A stretch of 64,000 bases of DNA from DATHBD01 sp035296325. GTDB taxonomy: Bacteria; Actinomycetota; Actinomycetes; Mycobacteriales; Micromonosporaceae. Of this stretch, positions 34,327-43,800 are shown in pieces; within the stretch, counting starts at the first letter, position 1; each line of letters starts with the position of its first letter. The stretch covers positions 332,911 through 396,910 of the forward strand of contig DATHBD010000051.1 of the NCBI GenBank assembly GCA_035296325.1. The letters are read 5' to 3'. Under the pieces are notes generated by a model. That model was not told the origin of the DNA and did no database searches. It saw only the letters and a program-made list of their open reading frames with translations. The position numbers were made by a program, and so were the translations under genes.

Positions 34327-34860
34327 GTGATCAGAAACGAGCAGTCCACGCGGTCACGCACCCGGCTGATGGCGTGGCTCCTGGCACCCGTCGTGGGCGC
34401 GGTCACCGCGCTCGGAATCACCTCACCCGCGCAAGCAGCGCCCGTGCCCTGCGACGTGACGTCCACCACGCCATCGGCCTGGGTCGAGACAAAGAGGGAA
34501 CAGGTATTTCCGGCCGGCTTCACCAAGGAAATCAGCGTTCACAACGTCGGCACTCAACGCATGTATGGGTGGGACGTCTACCTCACCTTCACCGAGGGAG
34601 TCACGATCGACGAGGTTTGGAATGCAGAGAGCATTCCAAACGGGTCCTACCTACGGTTCAGGAACGCTGAGTATGACAGGGTCCTGGCGCCGGGGCGGAG
34701 CACCAGCTTCGGCCTCAAGGCCACAGTTGTCGATCAGTGGGTGAGAATTGAGTCAGTCATCGCGGTGTACGCGGTGCCGACCAGCGCGGGCTGTTCTGGG
34801 CACCCGCTGCCCATCCCGAGGACCGTCATTCCCGGTCTGGGGCTGCCTGCTCTTCGGTAA
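34327..34860 (+). CDS. Secreted lone CBM2-like carbohydrate-binding protein
   Basis: A 177-residue exported protein: a positively charged start, a hydrophobic stretch (WLLAPVVGAVTALGI) and cleavage near AQAAP. The mature domain has the CBM2 layout, with YGWDVYLTFTEGVTIDEVWN near residues 82-101 and LAPGRSTSFGL near 121-131. Trp residues are positioned as in cellulose/xylan-binding modules, but no catalytic domain is attached. It sits 189 bases after the GH127 gene, on the same strand, and may help hold plant polymers at the surface. GTG 34327 follows GGAGAGGA. Confidence 0.78.
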   Translation: MIRNEQSTRSRTRLMAWLLAPVVGAVTALGITSPAQAAPVPCDVTSTTPSAWVETKREQVFPAGFTKEISVHNVGTQRMYGWDVYLTFTEGVTIDEVWNAESIPNGSYLRFRNAEYDRVLAPGRSTSFGLKATVVDQWVRIESVIAVYAVPTSAGCSGHPLPIPRTVIPGLGLPALR

Positions 34861-34947
34861 CGATGGGTGGCCCCGCCTGGAATCACCGAGCGGGTCACGC
34901 GCCTCGCCGCCCGCGGCGGTGAACGCGTCGATGTACCGGCGGGTGGA

Positions 34948-36252
34948 TCAGAGCGCGTGCGCACCCACCGCGATGCGGGCGAACCGGTTCCGCGTGTCGA
35001 GGATCAGGCCAGCCTCACGTGCGAGGTCCTCATACGGGAAGTCGGCGTGGTCGGTGACCAGGATCGTCAGGTCCGCCGCGGCCGCGGCGCCCAGCACGTC
35101 CGCGACGTCGATCACCTTCACGCCGGCCAGCACCTGGCTGAGGTAACCGGCCAGGTTGACCACGAGCGGGTCACAGACCGAGACGTCGGCGCCCATCTCG
35201 TGCAGCTGCGAGACGATCCGGGTGGCTGGCGTCTCACGTACGTCGCCGCTGTCCGCCTTGTACGACATACCGAGCACCAGCACGCGGGAGCCGTTCACCG
35301 ACCGCTTCCGCTCGTTGAGCAGCCGCGTCGCCCGCTCGACCACGTAGTCGGGTTGGGCGTCGTTCACCTTGATGGCGAGGTCGACGAAGTCGAACGACCG
35401 GCCGAGGGTGCGCTCGACCCGATCCGACAGGTACGCCGGGTCGACCGGCAGGCAGTGCCCACCGACGCCGGGGCCCGGGTAGAACGCCTGGTATCCGTAC
35501 GGCTTGGTGCGGGCGGCGTCGACCACGTCCCAGATCGACACCCCGAGTGCGTGCGCGTGCCGGCTCAGCTCGTTCACCAGCGCGATGTTCACGTGGCGGT
35601 AGGTGTTCTCGAGCAACTTGGCCATCTCGGCGGTCGCGGTGGACGGGCACCCGACGACGGTTGAGCACATCGTGGCGTAGAACAGGTAGGTCGCCTCGGC
35701 GCTGGCGGAATTGACGCCGGAGACCAGCTTCGGCGTGTTGCCGAAGTGCCAGGAATGGTTGCCCGGGTCGATCCGCTCCGGGGAGAACCCGACCAGCAGC
35801 TCGCCACCGCGCACGGTCCAACCAGCCGGGTTCTTCTCCAGCGCGTCGGCGAACTCGCCAGCTGTGGTGCCGGGCGCGACGGTGGACTCCAGGACCACGA
35901 GTACGCCCGGGGCGAGATGCCGGGCCAGCGTTCCCGCGGCGTTCAGTACGAAGGTGAGGTCCGGCCGGCCGTCGGTGAGCGGTGTCGGCACGGTCACCAG
36001 GGCGACGGTGAAGCCCGGCAGATCCGACTCGCAGTCGGTGGCGTTGTAGCGGCCGGTGCTCAGCATCCAGGTCAGCTGCGCGTCGGTGACGTCCTCGATC
36101 GGCGACTGGCCGTTCCGTAGCGCGTCGATCTTCGCGCCGTCGACGTCGTACCCGGTGACGTGGTGGCCCGCCAGGACGGCGTGATACGCCGCCGGCAACC
36201 CGACGTAGCCCTGACCGATGATGGCGACCTGCGACGGTGACGTGAGCTGCAT
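34948..36252 (-). CDS. UDP-sugar 6-dehydrogenase (nucleotide sugar dehydrogenase)
   Basis: A 434-residue enzyme that oxidises a UDP-hexose (glucose, GlcNAc or ManNAc) to the uronic acid with two NAD. The NAD-binding part has VAIIGQGYVGLPAAYH near 9-24. The central segment NTYRHVNIALVNEL carries the usual Asn. The catalytic Cys lies in GVGGHCLPVDP near residue 268. The C-terminal part has VLVLGMSYKADSGDVRETPA. The central Cys and the HCLPVDP form lean towards WecC/WbpA-type enzymes acting on HexNAc. It is the most distal leftward gene of the polysaccharide locus, giving it an acidic sugar. A 190-base gap separates it from the phosphatase gene. Confidence 0.92.
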   Translation of the reverse strand: MQLTSPSQVAIIGQGYVGLPAAYHAVLAGHHVTGYDVDGAKIDALRNGQSPIEDVTDAQLTWMLSTGRYNATDCESDLPGFTVALVTVPTPLTDGRPDLTFVLNAAGTLARHLAPGVLVVLESTVAPGTTAGEFADALEKNPAGWTVRGGELLVGFSPERIDPGNHSWHFGNTPKLVSGVNSASAEATYLFYATMCSTVVGCPSTATAEMAKLLENTYRHVNIALVNELSRHAHALGVSIWDVVDAARTKPYGYQAFYPGPGVGGHCLPVDPAYLSDRVERTLGRSFDFVDLAIKVNDAQPDYVVERATRLLNERKRSVNGSRVLVLGMSYKADSGDVRETPATRIVSQLHEMGADVSVCDPLVVNLAGYLSQVLAGVKVIDVADVLGAAAAADLTILVTDHADFPYEDLAREAGLILDTRNRFARIAVGAHAL

Positions 36253-36442
36253 GTGGGTTGTTGCCTTTCCAGGTCCGCGCGGCACCGGATGGGGGAGGAA
36301 GACGGATCCCCCTCGACCACCAGCAACTGCGCGGCCTACGGATCGTTATTCGGCGTTTCCGCGGGGAAGTCCTCCACATCCGAAATATAGGCCCCATACG
36401 TGTCCTATGTGGCTCTTTCGGGGTTTGCCGCAGGCCCGAACC

Positions 36443-37078
36443 TCACCTGTGGACCGACGTTGCGGCCATCGATCCGCGTAGGGTGCCCACCACCGCCCGT
36501 ACCGCCTGCCGGACGTTTCCGCCGCACTTCTGGAACGCCGCCGTACCGCCGGTCGGGTCGACAATGTCGTCCGGCAGCACTGTGCCGTCCGGCAGGGGCG
36601 CGTCCGGCCGGACCAGCCCACGCGCCGCCAGCGCGCGGATCACCAGGCGACGCGCCGCCGGGGCGGGTCGATCCTCGTGGTCGTCGGGCTCCCCCAGCCA
36701 GGTGGCGAGCCGGGCGAACTCGTTGATGGTGAATGTGCGCCGCAGCGTGGTCGGCAGCATCCCGATGACCTCGTCCCGCTCCTGCGTCGTCGCGGTCAGG
36801 ACCAGGTCGGTCTCCTGGACCAGGGCCGGCGTCACCCGTCGCGCGGCGAAGCCGGTCGGGTCGGCGCCCCAGGTGGACAGCAGGCTGCCGATGTGCGGAT
36901 GCATCCGTTGCCCGTCGCGACCCCGGGTCCCTGCGCTGGAGACCTGGAAATGGCGCGCCCACTCGACCGGTTGCCCGGCCATCTCGAGCCGGGTCAACCG
37001 CTCGGCGAGGACGGAGCGGCAGATGTTGGCGACGCAGACGTACAGGATGCGGAACGGCGGCGGCGCAGCCGACGTCAC
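36443..37078 (-). CDS. Low-molecular-weight protein tyrosine phosphatase
   Basis: Removes phosphate from protein tyrosines; here its natural partner is the BY-kinase gene whose stop it overlaps (ATGA at 37075-37078). The 211-residue chain has the P-loop CVANICRS at 15-22, with nucleophile Cys15 and Arg21. The general acid is in the DP pair near residues 176-182 (DDIVDPTGG). At 211 residues it is longer than the usual 150 because of an inserted Ala/Pro/Arg segment near 130-150. It would dephosphorylate the kinase tail and so cycle the export machine. Confidence 0.9.
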   Translation of the reverse strand: MTSAAPPPFRILYVCVANICRSVLAERLTRLEMAGQPVEWARHFQVSSAGTRGRDGQRMHPHIGSLLSTWGADPTGFAARRVTPALVQETDLVLTATTQERDEVIGMLPTTLRRTFTINEFARLATWLGEPDDHEDRPAPAARRLVIRALAARGLVRPDAPLPDGTVLPDDIVDPTGGTAAFQKCGGNVRQAVRAVVGTLRGSMAATSVHR

Positions 37079-38508
37079 GACCGCACCGCCATCTTGTGCC
37101 GGATGTTGCTCAGCCGGCCGGCCGCCGCGTCCACGGGTGGATCCGCGGCGTCGGATCCGGGCGTGTAGCCGTAGTCGTAGTAGTACGAGTCCCGACCGCG
37201 GCGGGGCGCCATGTTGAGCACGGTGCCGAGCACATCGGCGTCGGCGCGTTGCAGCGCGGTCACCGCCTTGGTCAACTGGTCCCGGCGGGTCTTCCCGTGC
37301 CGGACGACCAGGATCGCGCCGTCGCTGTTCGCGGCCAGCACGACGGCGTCCACGACCGGAAGCACGGGTGGCGCGTCGATGAGCACAATGTCGTACCGCT
37401 CGCGCAACTCGACGAGCACCTGTCGCATGTGTCTCGACCCGATCAGCTTGCTCGGGTTGGGTGGCACCGGCCCGCTGGCAAGGACTGAGAACGCACCGTC
37501 GCCCCAGCTCTGGATCACCTCGTCCAGACCCGCCCTGCCGACGAGGACGCTGGTCAGCCCGGCCCCCGATGGGAGGCCGAGATAGCGGGCCGCCTGCGGA
37601 CGGCGCAGATCGCCGTCGATGAGCAGGACCCGCTTCCCCTGCTCGCCGAGCGACCTCGCCAGGTTGCAGGCCGTGGTCGACTTGCCCTCCATCGACACGG
37701 CACTGGTCACCACGACCAGCCGGGTCTCCCGGTCGGCGTCCATGAACTGCATGTTCGCCTGGACATGCCGGTATGCCTCGGTCCGGGGTCCGTTCGACTT
37801 CCCTGGGGCAACCACCGGATTCTTTGCGCTGCCCGAGTCGAACGGCACCACCCCGAGCGGCGCGGCCCCGGTGACCTCCTCGAGCTGCTCGGAGGTCCTG
37901 ATGGTGGTGTCGAGCGAGTGCCGGGCGGCCGCCAGCGCGAAGCCGGCGAGCAGGCCGATGGCGAGCGCCAAAGCGAGGTTGCGCGTCGGCTGGGGCGACA
38001 CCGGAGACGTCGGCAACTCGGGCGGGCTCACCACGCTGACCCGTACCGCCGCCTGCTGGCCGTCGGGTGCGTTTTCCAGGACCGGGATGAGCTCGATGAA
38101 CTCGTCCCCCACGGCTGTCGCGATCTGCTGGGCCCGCACCGGCGAGGGGTCGCTCACCCGGACGGCGAGCAGGACGGTGTCCTCCACCGCTTCGGTGGTC
38201 ACCTGGCCGGCGAGCGCCTGGGGTGAGATGTTGAGGTCGAGGCGCTCGATGACACTTCGCATCAGCCGCGTGTCGTGCATGATCACGGTGTACGACTTGA
38301 CCTTCTGCTTGGAGAGCAGATCCGCCTGGTATGCCTTCTGCGGGTCGCCCACGTCGGTCCAGGTCGACACGAAGAGCGTGGTGCGCGCCTCATACATGGG
38401 AGTCTGTCGCACCGTCAGCACCGCCCCGGCGGCAAGTGCCACCAGAGCCACGGCGACGATCGACTTCCATCGCTCGCGTAGGAGGGGCAGCAGCGAGCTC
38501 AGCTCCAC
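37075..38508 (-). CDS. Fused Wzz/BY-kinase: chain-length determinant with tyrosine autokinase
   Basis: A 477-residue membrane protein that sets polysaccharide chain length. An N-terminal helix (SIVAVALVALAAGAVLTV) begins the Wzz domain, which ends with the second helix (LALALAIGLLAGFALAAA near 193-210). The cytoplasmic kinase has a P-loop ending EGKSTT with Lys near 276, Walker A' VLLIDGDLRRP near 303-313 and Walker B IVLIDAPPVLPVVDA near 394. A C-terminal Tyr cluster (DSYYYDYGY) is the site of autophosphorylation. Proteobacterial systems also fuse the two parts; Firmicutes split them. GTG 38508 has GGGAG upstream. Confidence 0.93.
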   Translation of the reverse strand: MELSSLLPLLRERWKSIVAVALVALAAGAVLTVRQTPMYEARTTLFVSTWTDVGDPQKAYQADLLSKQKVKSYTVIMHDTRLMRSVIERLDLNISPQALAGQVTTEAVEDTVLLAVRVSDPSPVRAQQIATAVGDEFIELIPVLENAPDGQQAAVRVSVVSPPELPTSPVSPQPTRNLALALAIGLLAGFALAAARHSLDTTIRTSEQLEEVTGAAPLGVVPFDSGSAKNPVVAPGKSNGPRTEAYRHVQANMQFMDADRETRLVVVTSAVSMEGKSTTACNLARSLGEQGKRVLLIDGDLRRPQAARYLGLPSGAGLTSVLVGRAGLDEVIQSWGDGAFSVLASGPVPPNPSKLIGSRHMRQVLVELRERYDIVLIDAPPVLPVVDAVVLAANSDGAILVVRHGKTRRDQLTKAVTALQRADADVLGTVLNMAPRRGRDSYYYDYGYTPGSDAADPPVDAAAGRLSNIRHKMAVRS

Positions 38509-38530
38509 GAGATCTCCCTTCGCAACGGCG

Positions 38531-39580
38531 TCATGACTGATACAGGCGTTCCGCGGTGACACTGCGGTTCATCTCCGGGTATCCCGGCAGTCGGAGCAGC
38601 AGCGCCACCGCGGTCACCCCCGCCGCACCCACCACAACCAGGGCGTACGCCGTCGGCACGACACCGCGCAGCACCAGCACGCCGAGCGTGCCGGTCAGCG
38701 TGACGGCCGCTGTGAGCACCGCGGCCACCCGAGCCGTGGACAGGCCGAGCCGGCGCAGGCGGTGTGCGGAGTGATCCGTCCCGCCGGTACGCCAGGAGCG
38801 CTTCGCCCGGCGCCGGGACACCACCACGAGGGCGGTGTCGACCAGCGCTCCGAAACCGAACAGGAGCAGCACCGTGGCGGTCGGCAGCAGACCCGCCGGC
38901 GCGCAGTACACCGTGCCGACTGCAATGGCGAACCCGAGGAACAGCGAGCCCGCATCGCCCATGAAGATCCGCGCGGGCGGACGGTTGTGCAGAAGGAACC
39001 CGGCGCAGCTGCCGGCCAGACAGAACATCGCGACGGCCAGCGCGCCGGCCCCGCTGATCAGCAACGCGGCGCCGAGCGCGGCGGCGGTGACGCCACCCAT
39101 CGAGGCGGCGGCGGCGTCCATGTTGTCGAGCAGGTTGAAGGCGTTGGTCAGCAACACGATCCAGACGACCGTCACCGCGCCGTCCACCGCGGGCTGCCCG
39201 AAGACCGTCAGCCGCACCCCACTGGCCACCACGACAGCCGCGGCGATGGTCTCCACGACGAGTCGGCTCAGCATGCCCTTCGGCGCGATGTCGTCAGCCA
39301 ACCCGATCGCCGAAACGGCGAGGGCGGCGATGGCCACCAGGACGGTGGCCCGAGGGACGGGGAGGGCGGTGGCGATGGCGGCGGCCGGGACAATGGTGGC
39401 CAAGGTGAGGGCGACGCCACCGAGGTACGGCGTGGGCCGCGCATGCGCCTTCGCGCGGCCGGGTCGGTCCGTCACGCCGTACCGGAGCGCCGCCCGGCGG
39501 CACACCTCGGTGAGCACCGCCGAGAGCACCACCGCGCCCAGCGCCCCGACGGACACGGCGGCCGTCGGCGAGAGCGTCAT
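38531..39580 (-). CDS. Undecaprenyl-phosphate sugar-1-phosphate transferase, WecA/MraY family
   Basis: A 349-residue integral membrane enzyme with about ten helices that starts the repeat unit by moving a sugar phosphate from UDP-sugar to undecaprenyl phosphate. The family signatures are LLTNAFNLLDNMDAAAAS near residues 142-160 (metal Asp) and HNRPPARIFMGDAGSLFLGF near 198-217. It begins MTLSPTAAVSVGALG and overlaps the epimerase stop (ATGA at 39577-39580). Nothing identifies the sugar, but GlcNAc-type substrates are the norm. Confidence 0.92.
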   Translation of the reverse strand: MTLSPTAAVSVGALGAVVLSAVLTEVCRRAALRYGVTDRPGRAKAHARPTPYLGGVALTLATIVPAAAIATALPVPRATVLVAIAALAVSAIGLADDIAPKGMLSRLVVETIAAAVVVASGVRLTVFGQPAVDGAVTVVWIVLLTNAFNLLDNMDAAAASMGGVTAAALGAALLISGAGALAVAMFCLAGSCAGFLLHNRPPARIFMGDAGSLFLGFAIAVGTVYCAPAGLLPTATVLLLFGFGALVDTALVVVSRRRAKRSWRTGGTDHSAHRLRRLGLSTARVAAVLTAAVTLTGTLGVLVLRGVVPTAYALVVVGAAGVTAVALLLRLPGYPEMNRSVTAERLYQS

Positions 39581-40584
39581 GAGGAGATCAGCTGCCCGCT
39601 CTTGAAGGCCTCGCCGCGGGCCTCCGCGATGGTCGCGTCGAGGACGTCCCGCAGCCGGTACCGCGGCGTCCACCCGGTGAGCGCGCGGAGCCGGTCGGTG
39701 TTCGGCACCCGGCGGTGCATGTCCTCGAAGCCGGCGCCGTACGCCTCGTCGTAGGGGATCAGCTCCATCCGCGACGGGCTCCCGGCCGACTCGATGATCA
39801 GCTCCGCGAGTTGGCGGATGCTGGTCTCTTCGGACGACCCGATGTTGAGCGTCTGGCCGATCGCCTCGGGGGTGTCGAGGAGCTTGAGCAGCGCGTCCAC
39901 CACGTCCGCAACATGGGCGAAGCAGCGGGTCTGGTGGCCGCTGCCGAAGACGGTCAACGGCTCACCGGCCACCGCCTGACGGACCAGGCGCGGGATCACC
40001 ATGCCGTAGGCCGGGCTCTGCCGCGGCCCCACCGTGTTGAACAACCGCGCGACGATCGTCGGCAGGCCCCGCTCGCGGTGGTAGGCGTTGGCGAGGATCT
40101 CGTCGACCGCCTTGGCGGTGCTGTAGGCCCAACGGACCACCGCCGGGCTGCCGAGGATCCGGTCGGCGCCTTCGTCGAGGGGACCGCTGGAGTTCTTGCC
40201 GTAGATCTCCGACGTGCTCGCCAGAAGGATCTTCCGCCGGTACCGGTGCGCCGCCTCGATGACGTTCTCCGAGCCCCGGATATTGGTGGTCAGCGACCTC
40301 AGCGGCTGCTCGACCACCAGCTTGACGCCCACCGCGGCGGCCAGGTGCACCACGGCGTCGCACTGGTGCATCAACTCATCGACAACCTGCTCGTCGAGGA
40401 CGGAACCCTGGACGAAGCGGAAGCTGGAATGGCTGCCGGCGTCGTCGAGGTTGGACAGCTGGCCGGTGGACAGGTTGTCCAGGACGATCACCTGCTCACC
40501 CCGGGCCAGCAGGGCGTCAACCAGGTGCGAGCCGATGAACCCGGCGCCTCCGGTGACGAGGTACGTCGCCCTTTCAGTTCGCAC
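39577..40584 (-). CDS. NAD-dependent sugar-nucleotide epimerase/dehydratase
   Basis: A 335-residue extended SDR. The cofactor loop is TGGAGFIGS near 12-20 and the catalytic YSTAK near 154-158, with a Ser/Thr in LLASTSEIYG. TRCFAHVADVVDAL and FNTVGPRQSPAYGMVI are family features. It may be a UDP-glucuronate decarboxylase or UDP-glucose/GlcNAc 4-epimerase; LFNTVGPRQ and the active-site context lean to the decarboxylase group, which is uncertain. It works with the adjacent transferase to supply precursors. GTG 40584 starts it. Confidence 0.88.
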   Translation of the reverse strand: MRTERATYLVTGGAGFIGSHLVDALLARGEQVIVLDNLSTGQLSNLDDAGSHSSFRFVQGSVLDEQVVDELMHQCDAVVHLAAAVGVKLVVEQPLRSLTTNIRGSENVIEAAHRYRRKILLASTSEIYGKNSSGPLDEGADRILGSPAVVRWAYSTAKAVDEILANAYHRERGLPTIVARLFNTVGPRQSPAYGMVIPRLVRQAVAGEPLTVFGSGHQTRCFAHVADVVDALLKLLDTPEAIGQTLNIGSSEETSIRQLAELIIESAGSPSRMELIPYDEAYGAGFEDMHRRVPNTDRLRALTGWTPRYRLRDVLDATIAEARGEAFKSGQLISS

Positions 40585-40663
40585 GAGCAGCCTCCAACGT
40601 CCAGGTGTGGCAACCGGCGACGCCCGAAACGGCGGCGATACGGCTCAGTTAAGTACAAGTTAC

Positions 40664-42058
40664 CTATTTTGGACGGAACCCGTGGTGGAGCGCCGAAACT
40701 CCTCCGGTTCCGGACAGCCGCGCGTCCACCCGGGGCACCGCGGTCAGCGCGAAGAAGAGCAGCGCGATCAGCGAACCGGCGTAGAGCGGCATCTCGGTCA
40801 GGGCGATCGCCAGAAAAGCAACAATCGTGAGGTACGCCGTCGTGTGGTCGAGAGCCTCACGACCCAGTGAGCCGATGAAGAGCGCGAACAAGATCAGGCC
40901 GACAAGCCCCGTGCTCGTGCCCAGGAAGATCCACAAGTTGTACGCGGACGTGTTGACAAACCCAACCAGCCCGCCCTCCACGAGCTTCGAACTGGACGCC
41001 CACCCGTGTCCCACCCCTGGTCGATCGAGAAACGCCGAGTATCCAAGTTGGATCGACTGTTGCCGGATCTCCAGGGATTCGCGGTTGAGTCCGAACGAAG
41101 CGGTGATCAGGGGAACGAACGGCAATGTGACGGCGGCCAGGGCGGGCGGCAGTATCAGCGGAACGTACCAGCGTCGAGGAAGGCACGCGGCTATGGCAAC
41201 TACCACCAAAGCGAACCAGACAGTGCGCGTCATCGTTGCGGCTACGCCGGCGAGCAACGGTAGGCCGAGCGCGACGCGTCGGCTCGGTGACAGCCGGGAA
41301 GCGAAGACGAGTACCAGCGCGGCCAACAGGAGAAATCCGACCTGAGCCGGATCTGCGACGAATACGCCCGTCATTCGTTCGCCCATCGAGGGGAGATAAC
41401 AAATGACCTCGATCAGGGCGAGCCCGACGACACCGCCGATGACATAGCGGCGGGCACGTAACCGGTGGTTAATAGCAAGACCCACTGCGGCATACAGAGT
41501 CAACCGACCCAGCGCCGACAAGACCCCGACACCCAGGACGGTGGCGGCGGTAGCCCATACCAGGAACATCGCCAGCGCGATCCGGGAATGCGTCACCTGC
41601 AGCGCCATCAGCCGCCCACTGACGAGGAGTCGCGCGAGGTAAACCAATGAAATGACATCGCTGATGAAGAGTGGGCCAGCGACCGGGTCCATGTACCGGA
41701 AGGAGAAGATCACCAGGATCGGCAATGCGTCGACCGGCAGCAGGGCCAACGCCACCGCAACCAACACCTGACGAAGTGGCCACTGGAGCCCCACGTTGGT
41801 CGCGAACTCAGCGCCAAGGATCGCGCTGGCACCTGCCGCAAGCCGTGCCACTGTGAGCAGACCCGCCGACTTGGAGCCGCCCCGACCGACGACCGAGGAA
41901 TCAGACCCGACGCATAGCTTGCCCGCGGTGAAGCCCCCGCCAGCCGACGACCGGGCCCCCGTGGTGATCTGGCTGCCCAACGCACCCCCACCAACTAGAT
42001 CGGCTTTCGCCTTCACCGAGTATCGATCATTGCGCGGCATGCCCTGAAGCTGCTTCAT
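40664..42058 (-). CDS. Polysaccharide polymerase/O-antigen ligase-like membrane protein
   Basis: A 464-residue membrane protein with about ten to twelve helices. A large central loop (RESLEIRQQSIQLGYSAFLDRPGVGHGWASSS, residues about 300-335) resembles the periplasmic loop with an H/GxG-type element of O-antigen ligases/Wzy polymerases. GYLARLLVSG-type and MTRTVWFALVVVAIAACLP segments are the hydrophobic helices. In this setting it is the probable Wzy polymerase. A long N-terminal Gly/Ser tail precedes the first helix. ATG 42058 is used; ATG 42040 (MPRNDRYS) is the alternative, as neither has a strong ribosome-binding site. Confidence 0.8.
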   Translation of the reverse strand: MKQLQGMPRNDRYSVKAKADLVGGGALGSQITTGARSSAGGGFTAGKLCVGSDSSVVGRGGSKSAGLLTVARLAAGASAILGAEFATNVGLQWPLRQVLVAVALALLPVDALPILVIFSFRYMDPVAGPLFISDVISLVYLARLLVSGRLMALQVTHSRIALAMFLVWATAATVLGVGVLSALGRLTLYAAVGLAINHRLRARRYVIGGVVGLALIEVICYLPSMGERMTGVFVADPAQVGFLLLAALVLVFASRLSPSRRVALGLPLLAGVAATMTRTVWFALVVVAIAACLPRRWYVPLILPPALAAVTLPFVPLITASFGLNRESLEIRQQSIQLGYSAFLDRPGVGHGWASSSKLVEGGLVGFVNTSAYNLWIFLGTSTGLVGLILFALFIGSLGREALDHTTAYLTIVAFLAIALTEMPLYAGSLIALLFFALTAVPRVDARLSGTGGVSALHHGFRPK

Positions 42059-42339
42059 CCTATGACCGGTGGGCCCCCGACGAGGCGCTATCGGCATTTG
42101 TCAAACTTTCGCGTGTAGTCGCCACGTACTACACGCCCATCCATCGGGTGGCTCTCCTGAAATGTTGAGTTTGGGATACCCGGGGCCGTGCGCACATTCG
42201 ACTCCCTCCGGCGGGGCATTGTGCTCCATGTCGGCTGCGGGAGCCGAAAACCTGAGGCCGTTACCGCTGGTGCCGTGCGAAATTCGCGCAGCGTGACGCA
42301 GGTGGGTAATTCCAGTACGCAACACATGTCAGCCATAAC
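42059..42339. other. 281-base gap with an inverted repeat
   Basis: The gap separates the flippase stop from the polymerase start on the minus strand. It includes the inverted repeat at 42111-42136 and a TTGACA-like sequence on the minus strand near 42103-42098 that could be a -35, but no matching -10 is evident. No gene is supported. Confidence 0.4.
42111..42136. repeat. 9-bp perfect inverted repeat
   Basis: GCGTGTAGT (42111-42119) and ACTACACGC (42128-42136) are exact reverse complements with an 8-base spacer. It lies 53 bases upstream of the polymerase start and may be an operator or mRNA hairpin. It lacks a run of T, so it is a poor intrinsic terminator. Confidence 0.6.
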
Positions 42340-43800
42340 TCAGGGACCTGTCGGCGGGACGCGCATCTTATTTGATCGTGGAACCATCGTGGCTCGGTCC
42401 TTCATGGGGCTACAGCCAATATCGGATCGAGCGCCTTTCGGAGTAGCGGCCGGCGCCCCCGTGACCGGGGCGATTTTATGGATGGTGCTGCACCGCGTCA
42501 GTACCCGCAGAATGACCAGCCAGGTGATGACGCCAACGCCAGCGAGACTCGCCGTCGCCCATGCGAAGCCGAGTGCCGCATCCACCGGACCTTCCGTGAG
42601 AGAGGTGGCGGCGACCAGGCAGACCACAAGCATCGCGCTCTCCACAACGACGAACGCCAAGCGCACCCCGGGACGACCCAGCGCAGAGGGCAATACCTTT
42701 GACCATACGACGGTGCCGCGTAGGCACGCCCCTAGGAACAGCACCAGTGCGGTTGGGCCGAGAAATTTATAGGAGTCGCCGTATGCAATCCGCAACGCCG
42801 AATCAAGGGAAACGTACGCCACCGCCGCGGCCGCGACACCGAGCCCTGCTAGCAGAATCGAAACCCGGACGATGTCACTTCGCACCGCCGCAAGGTTCCC
42901 GGACGCCGCTGCAGCTGCGATGCGGGGATACACCTGGGCGGAGACCGGGCTGGTGAGACTGCTGAACAGGCGTCCTGGCGCGCTGGCAACCTTAATGAAC
43001 GTCGCGAGTGCAGGTCCCCCTAACACGCCGGCCAGTGCCAGGATGCCGACGTCCGATCCGACGGCGACGGAGCTCGCTGCCGAACTCTTGAGCGCGAATC
43101 GCACGATTCCCCTGGGCAGTGGAAGCGCCCTCGCAGGCGGTCCGAACGCGATCCGGACCGAGCGGGAGGCGAGGACCAATAGAACCGCCGTGATTCCGGC
43201 GTGACCGAAGATCACCGCCCACAGGTAGCCGATCGGACCCGCGACAATGGTGAGCGCCACCGTCAGCACGAAGGCCACGACGGCCCCGCCCAGCCGGATC
43301 AATCCCAATCGGCGGAGCTGCCCGACCAACGCAAAGCCTGCCGACGCTGTACCGCTGGCCGCCGCAATGCCGCCAGACACCAGCGCTAACGTTACGAAAT
43401 CCCACCGGATATCGCCTGGAGCGGCGTAGAAGTACGCGAGCGCGGCCAGGCAGGTCCCAAGCAACGCCGCGACAAGTCCAATAGCTCCGTCCAATCGAAG
43501 CAACCGCCGAAATAGCGCCGTTGCCTGCCCGCTGGAAGCAGGAAGGCAGAGCGGGACGTAGCGCTGCGCCGCGTCATCCAGCCGAGGGTCCAAGACCATG
43601 AACCAGACCGCAGCCAGTGCCTGGGCGATGAACACCTGGCCGGCGGTGACGGTGTCGCTGGTCCGGACGAGAACGACGACGGAAAGGAACGACAAGACGG
43701 CCTCACCCTGCGTTGCCGCCGACAGCGAGGCAAACGCGGGGAGATGCCGTCCGATCGGTGCGACGAACCGACGGCTCAGCGCGACGGGCGAGTCAGGCAC
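42340..43800 (-). CDS. Polysaccharide flippase (Wzx-like, MOP superfamily)
   Basis: A 486-residue protein with about twelve to fourteen helices that would flip lipid-linked repeat units across the membrane. Hydrophobic blocks such as AVLSFLSVVVLVRTSDTVTAG near 35 and LSILLAGLGVAAAAVAYVSL follow the MOP pattern. The C-terminal 45 residues after the last helix are polar. GTG 43800 overlaps the upstream glycosyltransferase stop by eight bases. It is the last gene of the GT4 chain. Confidence 0.85.
   Translation of the reverse strand: MPDSPVALSRRFVAPIGRHLPAFASLSAATQGEAVLSFLSVVVLVRTSDTVTAGQVFIAQALAAVWFMVLDPRLDDAAQRYVPLCLPASSGQATALFRRLLRLDGAIGLVAALLGTCLAALAYFYAAPGDIRWDFVTLALVSGGIAAASGTASAGFALVGQLRRLGLIRLGGAVVAFVLTVALTIVAGPIGYLWAVIFGHAGITAVLLVLASRSVRIAFGPPARALPLPRGIVRFALKSSAASSVAVGSDVGILALAGVLGGPALATFIKVASAPGRLFSSLTSPVSAQVYPRIAAAAASGNLAAVRSDIVRVSILLAGLGVAAAAVAYVSLDSALRIAYGDSYKFLGPTALVLFLGACLRGTVVWSKVLPSALGRPGVRLAFVVVESAMLVVCLVAATSLTEGPVDAALGFAWATASLAGVGVITWLVILRVLTRCSTIHKIAPVTGAPAATPKGARSDIGCSPMKDRATMVPRSNKMRVPPTGP

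Noticed and set aside
42188..42772. 194-codon plus-strand frame across the flippase end and gap
   Set aside because: It is mostly antisense to the flippase gene and has no protein-like composition.
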